Shown: positions 52,356 to 61,285 of the stretch, piece after piece | How positions within the stretch are numbered: position 1 is the stretch's first letter | Layout of the letters: each line of letters begins with the position of its first letter | Origin: Chitinophagaceae bacterium UBA1931 | GTDB taxonomy: Bacteria > Bacteroidota > Bacteroidia > Chitinophagales > Chitinophagaceae | Length of the DNA stretch: 64,000 nucleotides | Assembly: GCA_002337125.1 (NCBI GenBank) | Contig: DDFJ01000004.1 | Location: 1,043,889-1,107,888, forward strand | Reading direction: 5' to 3' | Position numbers and translations under genes: made by a program | The notes under the pieces: model-generated | What the model was told of the DNA's origin: nothing | What the model saw: only the letters and a program-made list of their open reading frames with translations | Databases searched by the model: none

Positions 52356-52414
52356 CAAAATAACACTTTTTCCCACTTTAGAACCAAAAGTGGAAAGTTT
52401 TATTTTTTCCACAA
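52356..52414 (-). promoter_or_regulatory. mraZ/dcw promoter with candidate MraZ boxes
   Basis: On the minus strand a -33 TTTTGG (52384-52389) and a -7 TTATTTTG (52356-52363) are 20 nt apart. The spacer contains GTGGGAAAAAGTG and a further TGTGGAAAAAA lies upstream, resembling the GTGGG(A/N)A direct repeats bound by MraZ. About 37 nt separate the -7 box from the ATG. Confidence 0.55.
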
Positions 52415-52746
52415 ACCTCAAAGCCAATAGAGCAAAGGGTTTCATTGGGAAAACCTGGAAAATTCAGTGAAGCGAATGTGAATAGCTGTGTTTAAACTGT
52501 GGATAAGCCCGAGGCAAATGTGAATTAGCAAAAGACCTGAAGATTATACAATCCAACCAATGAGTGTTCTGATTTTTTTGTAACCGGCACTTGTGCTTGT
52601 GGTGTCGCCTGTTGCCACGCTCGGTTCAAAGTTCTGTTTTCATGGCAGCAATGTCTGATCCGGTGCTGATCATTTATCAAATTAGGAAGTTGTAAATAAT
52701 AATTTCTATTTCGTGCTTACATTCATACAATCATTGCTTCTAACTT
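52415..52746. other. intergenic region with one perfect DnaA-box-like sequence
   Basis: No gene is supported here. TGTGGATAA at 52498-52506 is the complement of the DnaA box TTATCCACA, and TTTTCCACA at 52405-52413 differs by one base. A somewhat more G/C-rich stretch (52580-52670) has no recognisable feature. Confidence 0.4.
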
Positions 52747-53397
52747 ATGACCAAACAAAAGAAACTTTATTATGTACCTGGGCTAATTAGTCTTTTCGGA
52801 TTATTCATTCTGCTTTTCGTCTTCAGACCTTTAGAAAAATTGGAAATAAAAGGCACAACAAGAATTAATCTTCCCACTGATGAAAAAATCATTGTTCCGG
52901 ATAAATTCACGAAAGGTTTTATTTATAACTTTTTAAAAAGAAAAAAAATTGAACAGATTTACTTAGACGAGTTCGATGAAAATGGTAACATCAGTGCAAA
53001 AAAATTAAATTTCATAAAAGCAGAAGCTGAAAGATTACAGAACTTACATGATACCTCAACTGTGTTAAAGATATCCTTTAGCAAAGAAAATACTTATGGT
53101 AATTTCATCGAAATATTAGACATAGCTTATGTCTATGAATTTAAAAGATTCGCTTTTTATGATGATGAATTTTTATTAGTACCGAATAAAAAAGTTCCTT
53201 CATATAATTCCAATACACTTTTAGTAACTGAGTATGAATATGAAGGCTCTGGTAAATGGCAAATCTTTTGTCGGCAGATAGAAGATTATTATTACTTATG
53301 GGAATACTCATTAAAGCACTTCAAGCTTATAAGTTTTGGTTTCATTTTTCTTATTCTTGTTCCAGCAATAATCAATCTTTTTCTAAGATTTAAATAA
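52747..53397 (+). CDS. membrane protein of unknown function
   Basis: A 216-residue protein with one membrane segment near the N-terminus (YYVPGLISLFGLFILLFVF) and one at the C-terminus (LISFGFIFLILVPAIINLFL). The roughly 165 residues between are polar and probably periplasmic. No domain is recognised. The composition is A/T-rich like the exported genes at 28-34 kb. It is convergent with the flavin-binding gene. Confidence 0.7.
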   Translation: MTKQKKLYYVPGLISLFGLFILLFVFRPLEKLEIKGTTRINLPTDEKIIVPDKFTKGFIYNFLKRKKIEQIYLDEFDENGNISAKKLNFIKAEAERLQNLHDTSTVLKISFSKENTYGNFIEILDIAYVYEFKRFAFYDDEFLLVPNKKVPSYNSNTLLVTEYEYEGSGKWQIFCRQIEDYYYLWEYSLKHFKLISFGFIFLILVPAIINLFLRFK

Positions 53398-53406
53398 TCA
53401 CTTCAA

Positions 53407-54072
53407 TCAAAACCCCTTCTTCCTCTTCTCATAAAAATCAAGAACGTGTTGCGGAATTTCTGCACCGGGTTTCATCGTTGTATCGCTAACAGGAAATTCA
53501 ACAACTGTTTTAACCGGGATGGTACCGCACCAGTAATCCAGTTCACGATCTTCTGCATTATCATTGGGTGGTGCTGTTGCAATTTTAGCAGAGGCTGTTT
53601 CTATATCAATGGCAATAACCCTTGTTGCTTTTAATTCACTTTCATTGGGCTCTCTGCAATAGTCCCAGCGGTTGGGCACAAAATGATTGATGATGGCTTT
53701 CAATCCTTCCAGTTTTTCTTCATTGGTCTGCAGTTCACGCACTTTACCAAAAACAACTGCCGACCGGTAATTCACTGAATGATGAAATGCTGAACGTGTC
53801 AGCTTCATTGCATCTAAATGAAACACACTTAAACAGGCTTCACCATTTTCAATCAGCGCATTCGTCATCCTGTTTTGCAGCGAGCCATGCATGTACAATG
53901 TTTCGCCACTGCGGCCGAAATTAATCGGCTGCACATAACTCTTGCCATTTATTAAAAAAGCTACGCTGCATATTTCACACGCATCAAGTATGGCATGAAT
54001 TTCTTCTTTGTTGTAAGTTGCTTTTTTTGCACCACGCTTAATGGTATTGTCGGATGTTTTTTGATATTCCAT
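53407..54072 (-). CDS. pyridoxamine 5'-phosphate oxidase-like FMN-binding protein
   Basis: A 221-residue split-barrel flavin-binding protein of the Pyridox_ox_2 group, which includes NimA-type nitroimidazole reductases. Motifs: CSVAFLINGKSYVQPINFGR, LYMHGSLQNRM and HHSVNYRSAVVFGKV. True PdxH residues are lacking, so a role in vitamin B6 synthesis is unlikely. The substrate is unknown. The gene stands alone. Confidence 0.85.
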   Translation of the reverse strand: MEYQKTSDNTIKRGAKKATYNKEEIHAILDACEICSVAFLINGKSYVQPINFGRSGETLYMHGSLQNRMTNALIENGEACLSVFHLDAMKLTRSAFHHSVNYRSAVVFGKVRELQTNEEKLEGLKAIINHFVPNRWDYCREPNESELKATRVIAIDIETASAKIATAPPNDNAEDRELDYWCGTIPVKTVVEFPVSDTTMKPGAEIPQHVLDFYEKRKKGF

Positions 54073-54174
54073 TTGACTGAAAACAGAATGATTTAAGTGT
54101 ATAAAAAAATAAAACTACACATTTCCGTTCAGGACTTTGTGTAGTTCTTCTGCAAACTGAGCAGTAAATAAATT

Positions 54175-55503
54175 TTATTTCTTCAACGGAAAATCAAGTG
54201 TAAACATACTACCCTTGCCCGGCACACTATCGGCTTTTACTTTACCGCCATGTGCTTCCACCATTGTTTTTACATAGCTGAGACCAAGACCAAAACCTTT
54301 TACATTATGTACATTGCCTGTATGTGCTCGATAGAATTTTTCAAACACTCTTGCCAGTGTTTCCTTGTTCATACCAATACCATGATCTTCTACTGTAATG
54401 CGGATATTCTTCCCGATATTTTTTGTAACAATCTTTAACTGGAAGGAATCATCTTTTGAATACTTCAGTGCATTATCAACAAGGTTATTGATGAGGTTGG
54501 TTAAATGCACTTCATCTGCTTCCATTAAATCGTTGGTTGCATTGAGCTGCACATCCACCTTACCCTGTTTTTCTTCAATCTGCAGCTGAAGATTACTGAG
54601 CACATTACGCACAATATCGTGTACATGCACATCGTGTTTGTTGAGCTGTACTTCCTGCCGTTCCATTTGTGCAGCCTGCAGAATGGTTTCCACATGCTTG
54701 TTCATGCGTTTGTTTTCATCCTTGATCATGGAAGTGAAGTATTCCCTTTTTTCAGGATTACCCAGCACTTTTTCGCTTCTCAATGCATCAACAGCCAATG
54801 AAATAGTTGCCAAAGGAGTTTTTAACTCATGCGTCATGTTATTGATGAAATCATTTTTCATGTCGCCGAGTTTTTTCTGCTGCAGCAATGTTCTTACTGT
54901 TAAGAAAAATGCGGTGATGATGATGAGTGTAAAAATAACTGCACCAATAATCGTCCAGCCCAGCGATTGAAGAATGTATGATTTGTAGTTGGGTACAACT
55001 ATCACCAGGTATTCATCGGGTGTTAAACTTTCAAGCAAACTTCCACTGGCAGGAATCAAAGGATAGTACACACTTTTGTTGTGAATGGAATCGGCTGCCA
55101 TTTCAACAAAACTCTGTGTTTTCATTTCAAAATGACCAAATGCATTATCGCTTGCAACTGCAAATTCAAACTTTGTATCCTTGAGGTTTTGCCGGAGAAA
55201 TGCTTTCTGAATTTTTTCTCTTATTTCAAACAGTGTAAACCTGTTTGTTACGGAGAACTGGCGGTAGATATCATAATTATCACCGGGAAATTTCATACCA
55301 GGCATTTGCCCGGGATTATTGAACGTAACATTTCGCTGCGATACAAGTTCTTCACCCACCTGCTGTGCAATATCGCCCAGCTTACCATACAGCTGCTCTT
55401 CCCTGAACAATGCCTGCGTACGTATCCACGATACCTGGATAAAAATAATACCCAGCAGTGATACCGTAATCAGCGTAATAATAACCGGAAAGATTTTCTT
55501 CAT
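54175..55503 (-). CDS. sensor histidine kinase
   Basis: A 442-residue membrane kinase. Membrane segments lie at about residues 5-26 and 178-202, enclosing a periplasmic sensor of about 150 residues with no known fold. The HisKA domain has the phospho-acceptor in NNMTHELKTPLATISLAVDA, and the ATPase domain has the N box LINNLVDNALKYS, VEDHGIGM and GFGLGLSYV. No response regulator is encoded beside it, so its partner is elsewhere. Confidence 0.93.
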   Translation of the reverse strand: MKKIFPVIITLITVSLLGIIFIQVSWIRTQALFREEQLYGKLGDIAQQVGEELVSQRNVTFNNPGQMPGMKFPGDNYDIYRQFSVTNRFTLFEIREKIQKAFLRQNLKDTKFEFAVASDNAFGHFEMKTQSFVEMAADSIHNKSVYYPLIPASGSLLESLTPDEYLVIVVPNYKSYILQSLGWTIIGAVIFTLIIITAFFLTVRTLLQQKKLGDMKNDFINNMTHELKTPLATISLAVDALRSEKVLGNPEKREYFTSMIKDENKRMNKHVETILQAAQMERQEVQLNKHDVHVHDIVRNVLSNLQLQIEEKQGKVDVQLNATNDLMEADEVHLTNLINNLVDNALKYSKDDSFQLKIVTKNIGKNIRITVEDHGIGMNKETLARVFEKFYRAHTGNVHNVKGFGLGLSYVKTMVEAHGGKVKADSVPGKGSMFTLDFPLKK

Positions 55504-55695
55504 GTATTCCTTTTTCTGTCAGAACTGTTTTTCAGCAAACCGATCTGATGTTCAAATTTCAGTTAAGCAGCCTGTTTGCAAAAATAGTTGTCAAAGTAAA
55601 AGGAAATGCAGCAGAATGCAATCAAATGCTGTTTTAACTTCCCTTTGACAGGAACTGTTTTTTATTATTTGAAATATACGTTGTAAATTAAATCA

Positions 55696-56247
55696 ATGAT
55701 TGACCCCGCAACAGGTGTATTATTAATTTCCGATCCATTTCTCAAGGATCCCAACTTTATGCGAACAGTGGTGCTGCTTTGCGAACATAAAGATGAGGGA
55801 AGCTTTGGCCTTGTACTTAACCGCACATTTGATCTTACACTTGATGAATTAATGAACTATCCCGATGGAAGCAAGGCGCCTGTTTATATTGGCGGACCGG
55901 TACAAATGGATACGCTTCATTTTCTGCACCAGTTACCCGATGAAATTCCCGGTGGTCTTGAAATTTGTAAAGATGTTTACTGGGGTGGTGACTTTGAAAT
56001 TCTGAAAACACTGATCAGCAACAACCTGCTCGATTTAAATAAAATCCGTTTTTATATTGGATACAGTGGCTGGAGCAGCGGACAACTGGCAGCTGAAATG
56101 AAAGAGAAAAGCTGGCTTACTGTTCCTGCAAACCGCAATCTCATCTTTACCAAAAAAGTGGAAAATATCTGGAAGGATGCTGTAAAATCGATGGGTAAAA
56201 AATACGAACAGGTCATTCATTACCCCATCGATCCACAACTCAATTAA
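55696..56247 (+). CDS. YqgE/AlgH family protein
   Basis: A 183-residue protein of the UPF0301 family. Motifs: GVLLISDPFLKDPNFMRTVV, EGSFGLVLNRTFDLTL, VYIGGPVQMDTLHFLH and GYSGWSSGQLAAEM. AlgH of Pseudomonas affects alginate genes, but the biochemical role is unknown. Its end overlaps the VOC gene on the opposite strand by four bases. Confidence 0.93.
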   Translation: MIDPATGVLLISDPFLKDPNFMRTVVLLCEHKDEGSFGLVLNRTFDLTLDELMNYPDGSKAPVYIGGPVQMDTLHFLHQLPDEIPGGLEICKDVYWGGDFEILKTLISNNLLDLNKIRFYIGYSGWSSGQLAAEMKEKSWLTVPANRNLIFTKKVENIWKDAVKSMGKKYEQVIHYPIDPQLN

Positions 56248-57311
56248 TCTTTCTTCTTTTTTACTCTTGAATATTTTAAACTGCGTACAATCCAGTTGGG
56301 CAAAGGCTTTGCAGGGTTGCGACGTTTTAAATTAAGATACCAGCCGATTTTTTTGAGAATTGGTACACGATGTGTTTCCACGTATTCAATCAATGTTCCA
56401 TCAGGATCTTCGTTGTAGGCAAAATGACCTGCAGCTTCACCCATATCAAAGCTTGTTGAACTGTCAACTGTAAACGGATAACCGGCTTCGTTGCAGATAC
56501 GTTCATGTTCGGCATAACCATGTATATCAAAACAAACATGAATAAAACCAAGATCGCCCCAGAAACGGTTTTCATAAATTTTGCGTGGAGTGCTGTCCTG
56601 CACTTCAACCAACTCAATACAGGTTGAACCCAGCAGTTGTGAAAACGCACCTTCTAACGGTCTTGTATGACGGAGTAACAAACGCTTAAACTTATGTGCA
56701 CCTCCTGCAATTTTATTGAACTCAGGATAAACACCTTCGCTTGAAAAAGCTTCAATATCATAACCCAGCACCTTCTCATAAAAATCAATTGCTTTTTCAA
56801 TGGATGAAACGCCAATAGTAACACCACAAACCGATCCGGTTAAATGGCCGGTGTTCATAAACCAATGTGTGTCTTCCACAATTTCAAACACGTTGCCGTA
56901 AGGATCTTTGAGGAAAAAGCTTTCTTCACCACCGGGATTTTTTGTGGGTTCTGAAAGCAGGTTCACATCCATTTTTTTATACAACTCGTAAGTTGCTTTT
57001 ACATCACGGCTTTTAATTTTTACAGCAAAAATTCCAAGATCGCCCAACTGCACTTCAAATGCTGCTGGTTGAGGAGTGCGGCTCCTGTACTCCCAGATTT
57101 CAAAACCACCGCCACTTTGCATATTCAACGCAAGAATTGCATAACGGTCGTGACCTTCGCCACCGGTATAGCGTTTCATCAATTCTGCACGACCTGCAGA
57201 TTTAAACACGACTATATCCGTACCAAATACGTTACTGTACCATTTAAATGCTTCGTCTGCATTTGTTACGCCAATGCCAACTTGCTGAATACCGCTTATT
57301 ACTCTTTGCAT
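56244..57311 (-). CDS. two-domain VOC (glyoxalase/dioxygenase) family protein
   Basis: A 355-residue protein with two VOC halves, HVSG-like GIQQVGIGVTNADEAFKWYS (residues 7-26) and TGSVCGVTIGVSSIEKAIDF (about 155). Metal-ligand candidates include His/Glu residues in FEIVEDTHWF, LGFIHVCFDI and TLIEYVETH. The architecture recalls 4-hydroxyphenylpyruvate dioxygenase and extradiol dioxygenases, but the C-terminal motifs of HPPD are not clear. The last 35 residues are basic. Substrate unknown. Confidence 0.85.
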   Translation of the reverse strand: MQRVISGIQQVGIGVTNADEAFKWYSNVFGTDIVVFKSAGRAELMKRYTGGEGHDRYAILALNMQSGGGFEIWEYRSRTPQPAAFEVQLGDLGIFAVKIKSRDVKATYELYKKMDVNLLSEPTKNPGGEESFFLKDPYGNVFEIVEDTHWFMNTGHLTGSVCGVTIGVSSIEKAIDFYEKVLGYDIEAFSSEGVYPEFNKIAGGAHKFKRLLLRHTRPLEGAFSQLLGSTCIELVEVQDSTPRKIYENRFWGDLGFIHVCFDIHGYAEHERICNEAGYPFTVDSSTSFDMGEAAGHFAYNEDPDGTLIEYVETHRVPILKKIGWYLNLKRRNPAKPLPNWIVRSLKYSRVKKKKD

Positions 57312-57401
57312 TTTCCTGTTTTATATGTCAAGTGGTGAAGATATTCAGATTTTTATTTCAAACAACAGGAATTTTTGGATTATTTGCAGCTGAAAATGCA
57401 A

Positions 57402-59282
57402 CTATTCCAACTGCAACTTTTTCTCCTTTGGATATTTTACACTATAGCTGAACTGCATTTTCTTTGATTGCTTCGGATCGATGCTGTAGTTCCAGGTAAA
57501 TACTTTTGTTTCATCATTCAGCTTTGCCCCTTCATATTTCAAATCATCCACTTCAATTTCTTTTATCGTTGAAATGGGGAACTGGTCTTCAAGAACAAGA
57601 TTCACCGGAACATTTTTGTTGTTGCGCACAATAATTTCAAACTGGCGTGTATCAGTACGGTTGCTGCCAAGGAATTTTTTAATACTGAATTCTTTGAGCA
57701 TGGTACGTTTTACTGTGATTCCTTTATCAACTCCAAGTGATAATAAAAGTGTGTCTGAACCTGTTGAAAGATCGAGATAAGATTTGCCGAGATAAGTTCC
57801 TTCGTAGAACAAATTGGTTTCGCCTGGGATAAGGTTCAGATCCTGCCAGTTGCTGATTTTAGCTGTGAGATAAGCAGCTTCATCCAGCTTTGGTGCTGAG
57901 TAATATTCATAATATGCAGCTATACTTGTTTCGTTGATGCTGAGTGTATTTGTTTTGCCATCATTGTTTACTGAAGTGATTTCTTCAATTTCATATTGAA
58001 TGGTGATGGGTTGAAATGTTGTTGTTATCTGTAATGGAATTGATTTCACTTCTTTTTTCCGTTCTACATATCCCTTGTCGTAATCATCTGAACGGGATGT
58101 ACCATAACCAACTACAACTACTTCATTTAAATTCTGTTCAGTTTGCTTTAATGCTACATTCATAAATCCTGTTCCTGCAACAAATTCTGCAACATTATAC
58201 CCAACTGAAGATACTGTTAACGGTTGTGAAGTACCATTTGCTTTGATCTTATAAAATCCATTGGCATCAGTTACGGTGCCGGTATTTGTTCCTTTAATTA
58301 CAACTGAAGCACCTGGTACCGGAACTCCTTTATCATCAGTGATTCTTCCTGTCAGCATCTGGTCTGTTCCTCCAATAAACCACTGCTTCATGGTATTACT
58401 CATCTGTGCATCCATGTAAGAAATAAACCACGGACTCATGATTGGTTTTGAATTATTTTCATTGGGGTTTCCTGTTGAAAGCACGAGTTTAATATTGTTC
58501 CAGTTTTCTCCGCTCGTCTGGTAAACATTGGCATTCATTTCCAACTGCAGGTTACTCACCACATCTTTTACACGGATATTATAGCTTGGATACCATCCTG
58601 CTTTTTGTACGAGATAAGTAATTTCAAAAGGTACTGTTGCATTTTCTTTTACATCGGCCAGCACTACAATTTCATTGGTGGAGAGATCAAATTTGCGGTT
58701 CATCTCCGTTAACTGGTTCAGCAGTTTTGTCCGTTCTTTCTGCATCTCATCAATCTCTTTTTGCAACGACAATTGCTGCTTCAGCACTTCTGCAAGTCTT
58801 GATCGTTGAAAGTCGAGTGCAAGCCGCAACTCTTCCGGTTTTAGTGTAACAGTTGACCCGCTGATCTGCTGATTTTTGATGATCATGGATTCTTCCTGCT
58901 TAAATACTTCCAGCATTTTTGAAGTGAGCGTAATTTTTTCAACGAGCAAATCAGATCTATTCTGCACTGTTTTTATTTCTTCCCGCACCTCTTGTTCTTT
59001 CAGAAAATCCCGCTGCACACGTACCGATAAAATGGTGAGTTTGCCTTCTGCTTTTACCTGCACACTTTGTTTTTCAATATCTGTTGAAATGCCGGTGAAA
59101 ACAATTTCCTGTTTGCCTGTTGTGATAGTTTGTTTGGCTGTACGTTTTACCTGTGCTCCTTTCATAAACACAGTTACCTGTTCCATTTTTGTTTCAACAG
59201 GTACACGTTTTACTGATTGGGCAATTACTGTAAAAGGAACTGCAAATAAGAAGAGAAGCATCCATTTCGTGTTCATAAACAT
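57402..59282 (-). CDS. DUF4139/MuiA-type protein with inserted TonB-receptor-like segment
   Basis: A 626-residue exported protein; the signal peptide is within MNTKWMLLFLFAVPFTVIAQ. The N-terminal DUF4140 region (VETKMEQVTVFMKGAQVKRT) and a coiled coil (about 90-190) lead into DUF4139 (LVQKAGWYPSYNIRV ... AKISNWQDLNLIPGE). At about residues 304-396 a carboxypeptidase-regulatory-like domain is inserted (GRITDDKGVPVPGASVVIKG), followed by LNEVVVVGYGTSR, the sequence found just before the plug of SusC-type receptors. The first ATG may be 6 nt upstream of the better one. Function unknown. Confidence 0.88.
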   Translation of the reverse strand: MFMNTKWMLLFLFAVPFTVIAQSVKRVPVETKMEQVTVFMKGAQVKRTAKQTITTGKQEIVFTGISTDIEKQSVQVKAEGKLTILSVRVQRDFLKEQEVREEIKTVQNRSDLLVEKITLTSKMLEVFKQEESMIIKNQQISGSTVTLKPEELRLALDFQRSRLAEVLKQQLSLQKEIDEMQKERTKLLNQLTEMNRKFDLSTNEIVVLADVKENATVPFEITYLVQKAGWYPSYNIRVKDVVSNLQLEMNANVYQTSGENWNNIKLVLSTGNPNENNSKPIMSPWFISYMDAQMSNTMKQWFIGGTDQMLTGRITDDKGVPVPGASVVIKGTNTGTVTDANGFYKIKANGTSQPLTVSSVGYNVAEFVAGTGFMNVALKQTEQNLNEVVVVGYGTSRSDDYDKGYVERKKEVKSIPLQITTTFQPITIQYEIEEITSVNNDGKTNTLSINETSIAAYYEYYSAPKLDEAAYLTAKISNWQDLNLIPGETNLFYEGTYLGKSYLDLSTGSDTLLLSLGVDKGITVKRTMLKEFSIKKFLGSNRTDTRQFEIIVRNNKNVPVNLVLEDQFPISTIKEIEVDDLKYEGAKLNDETKVFTWNYSIDPKQSKKMQFSYSVKYPKEKKLQLE

Positions 59283-59360
59283 TCGTTTTATGAAGGATGG
59301 ATGCAGGAAAGAAATGAATTACATAAACCTGGAAAATAATATTGCCGGGATTTGTGGAGT

Positions 59361-59666
59361 TTATTTTGACTTTTGACTTTTGACTTTTAATTCAATCACC
59401 CGCCACAATTCAGTTGAAACTTTTTTCAGTTCACATTCCAATTTACTGCCTGCAACAATTTTGAGTTGCTCCACATCAGCTGCAGTCGTGATGGCTTTGA
59501 GTGTTGCCCCTTTTTCAGCACCGGGCATTTGAAGCTGCTCTGTTTTTTTTGATGAAGTAACCTGTAATTGCAGAATGAAAAAACCTTGCTGGGCAGTATA
59601 AGGCTCCACCGACAAAACAGTTGCCGTAATGAATGATTTATTGGGAGCCATCTGTACCATAAACAA
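59361..59666 (-). CDS. small protein of unknown function
   Basis: A 101-residue protein with a predicted beta-rich core (FITATVLSVEPYTAQQGFFI) and no signal peptide. Starts at residues 1, 3 and 6 (MAPNKSF) are all possible. The C-terminal KSQKSK is encoded by an 8-bp tandem repeat of TGACTTTT. I do not recognise the family. It lies 47 nt after the M6 protease stop on the same strand, beyond a hairpin. Confidence 0.6.
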   Translation of the reverse strand: MFMVQMAPNKSFITATVLSVEPYTAQQGFFILQLQVTSSKKTEQLQMPGAEKGATLKAITTAADVEQLKIVAGSKLECELKKVSTELWRVIELKVKSQKSK

Positions 59667-59675
59667 ATTTTAAAT

Positions 59676-59703
59676 GAAGCGGCTATACAAATATAACCGC
59701 TTC
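59676..59703. terminator. hairpin after the M6 protease gene
   Basis: The stem GAAGCGG-TATA / TATA-CCGCTTC with one mismatch and a 4-nt loop. T-richness downstream is modest, so termination strength is uncertain. Confidence 0.6.
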
Positions 59704-59713
59704 AATTGCGTGA

Positions 59714-61174
59714 TTATTTTCTTCGTGCTGCTTTCTTTTTCTTAGGAGCTAATGCAGGACCAGACTTCACATAAAGATCGGCTGTAATTTTTCCTGCATT
59801 GAGTTTAATGTTTTTTGCTGCAACATTTGTAGGAAGTCCGCCGTACGATTTTGAATTAGGCTTCGACGTATTGCTGAATGTTTTTTTGTGAGCAGTTCCC
59901 GGCCATGGATCGGCAGTATCGCCCTGGTTGGCTCCGCTCTCCAGTTGTTTTTTCCCATCGGCTTGTACTAATGCAACTTTATAATGCATTTCATTAGCAT
60001 TGCTGCTCATGGCATCATCAATGTGATAAATGAGCAAACCTTCTCCCGGTAAATACTTGTCGTAATTTTTTTTCATGCGGTGTTCCAGTAAAAAATATTC
60101 TGTACCCGGACCACCATCCTTCCATAAACGATAAACATTTTTAGATGATTTCACATCATCCATTACAACTGCTTTTTTGTTGCTGCTCAAGTTGATTGTA
60201 TCCACCCAGCTCTGATCGGCTTTACACCATGCACAGGGATGTGCAGGAGTTAAACCATTGTTATTCCAGCTGCCGCCAGCCATGAGGCACCAGTCGCCGA
60301 TACCTTCACTGGTGTAATCATCATCATACAAATCAGGAAATCCAAACAACAAATGCCCCAGCTCATGTGCACATACACCCAGCTTGCAATCTTCGGGCAC
60401 AGTTAAGTATGCATACACATGTGTGCCGTCAGCATTCAGTGCAGAAGGGAACACCCATTTGTGGCTCCAGATATCATTGTTATTGCCGGTTTCTTCTGAG
60501 CCACGACCGGCATGTATTACAACAAATGCATCCACATAACCATCATGATCATTATCATACAATGAAAAATCAACTGCAGCATTGGCTGCTTTGGCTGCAT
60601 CAAAAGCCATTGTTCTTGCATTGGGAAAACCATTGTCGGTTCCTGCACCATTGCCTGCATAGGTTTTCAACGTTTTAGGCATGCGGTAAGGACCAACCAC
60701 TTCACCTGAAATGTTAATCATGCCATTGGTTACTTCTTTGTAATATTCTTTTACGCTGCCTGTTGGCACAACTCCTTCTGAAAAAAATAAATCCTGGAAA
60801 TGTTTCTTTGACTGTGAAAATGCTTTGTCTGAAAAATCAACGAGAACAACAATTACACGAACTGTTCCTCTTAAAGGTGCTTTGGCCGCCGACATACTTC
60901 TTACTCTTACTGCCGATGTGCCCAACGGAAAAACATTACCGGGTTGCAGCATGGCATCATTCATGCCGAGCTTGGTTTTGCTTTCAGGCTTTATTAAGTT
61001 GCCCAATGCAAAAGAGCCCAGATCTTTCTTCAGCTTTTTAAACTCCTGCTTCAGTTTATTCTTAAGGTCGGGATGAGGAGCAATCATACAACGTTCGCCG
61101 TCATTGCTGGCTGCCGCATGCTGCATTATCTGCAGGTATGACTGCAAAAGCGGAGAGAGTGTTTTTTTATTCAT
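59714..61174 (-). CDS. M6-family (immune inhibitor A-like) metalloprotease
   Basis: A 486-residue zinc protease. The active site CAHELGHLLFGFPDLYD (HExxHxxGFPDLYD) is diagnostic of the M6 family and lies near residue 270. Further family blocks are LVDFSDKAFSQSKKHFQDLF, MAGGSWNNNG and LLEHRMKK. Unlike secreted M6 enzymes there is no signal peptide at MNKKTLSPLLQSYL, and no T9SS or sorting tail; instead the protein ends in a basic run APKKKKAARRK. Localisation is therefore unclear. Confidence 0.9.
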   Translation of the reverse strand: MNKKTLSPLLQSYLQIMQHAAASNDGERCMIAPHPDLKNKLKQEFKKLKKDLGSFALGNLIKPESKTKLGMNDAMLQPGNVFPLGTSAVRVRSMSAAKAPLRGTVRVIVVLVDFSDKAFSQSKKHFQDLFFSEGVVPTGSVKEYYKEVTNGMINISGEVVGPYRMPKTLKTYAGNGAGTDNGFPNARTMAFDAAKAANAAVDFSLYDNDHDGYVDAFVVIHAGRGSEETGNNNDIWSHKWVFPSALNADGTHVYAYLTVPEDCKLGVCAHELGHLLFGFPDLYDDDYTSEGIGDWCLMAGGSWNNNGLTPAHPCAWCKADQSWVDTINLSSNKKAVVMDDVKSSKNVYRLWKDGGPGTEYFLLEHRMKKNYDKYLPGEGLLIYHIDDAMSSNANEMHYKVALVQADGKKQLESGANQGDTADPWPGTAHKKTFSNTSKPNSKSYGGLPTNVAAKNIKLNAGKITADLYVKSGPALAPKKKKAARRK

Positions 61175-61285
61175 GATGAAAAGTTTGAATGTAAAAGTTA
61201 CTCTTTCCCCCGGGCAAATACAATAGTAGTTTCAATCGTAAAAACTCCTTCTGAAATTTTATTTCAGCCCTTGCGTTATAAAAGC

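Noticed and set aside
52580..52670. Possible remnant of a mobile element or RNA gene (more G/C-rich stretch)
   Set aside because: No open frame, inverted ends, target duplication or RNA fold could be supported.
59688..59695. TATATTTG as a -7 promoter box for the small gene at 59361
   Set aside because: The match lies in the loop and stem of a palindromic hairpin after the protease gene and has no -33 partner.
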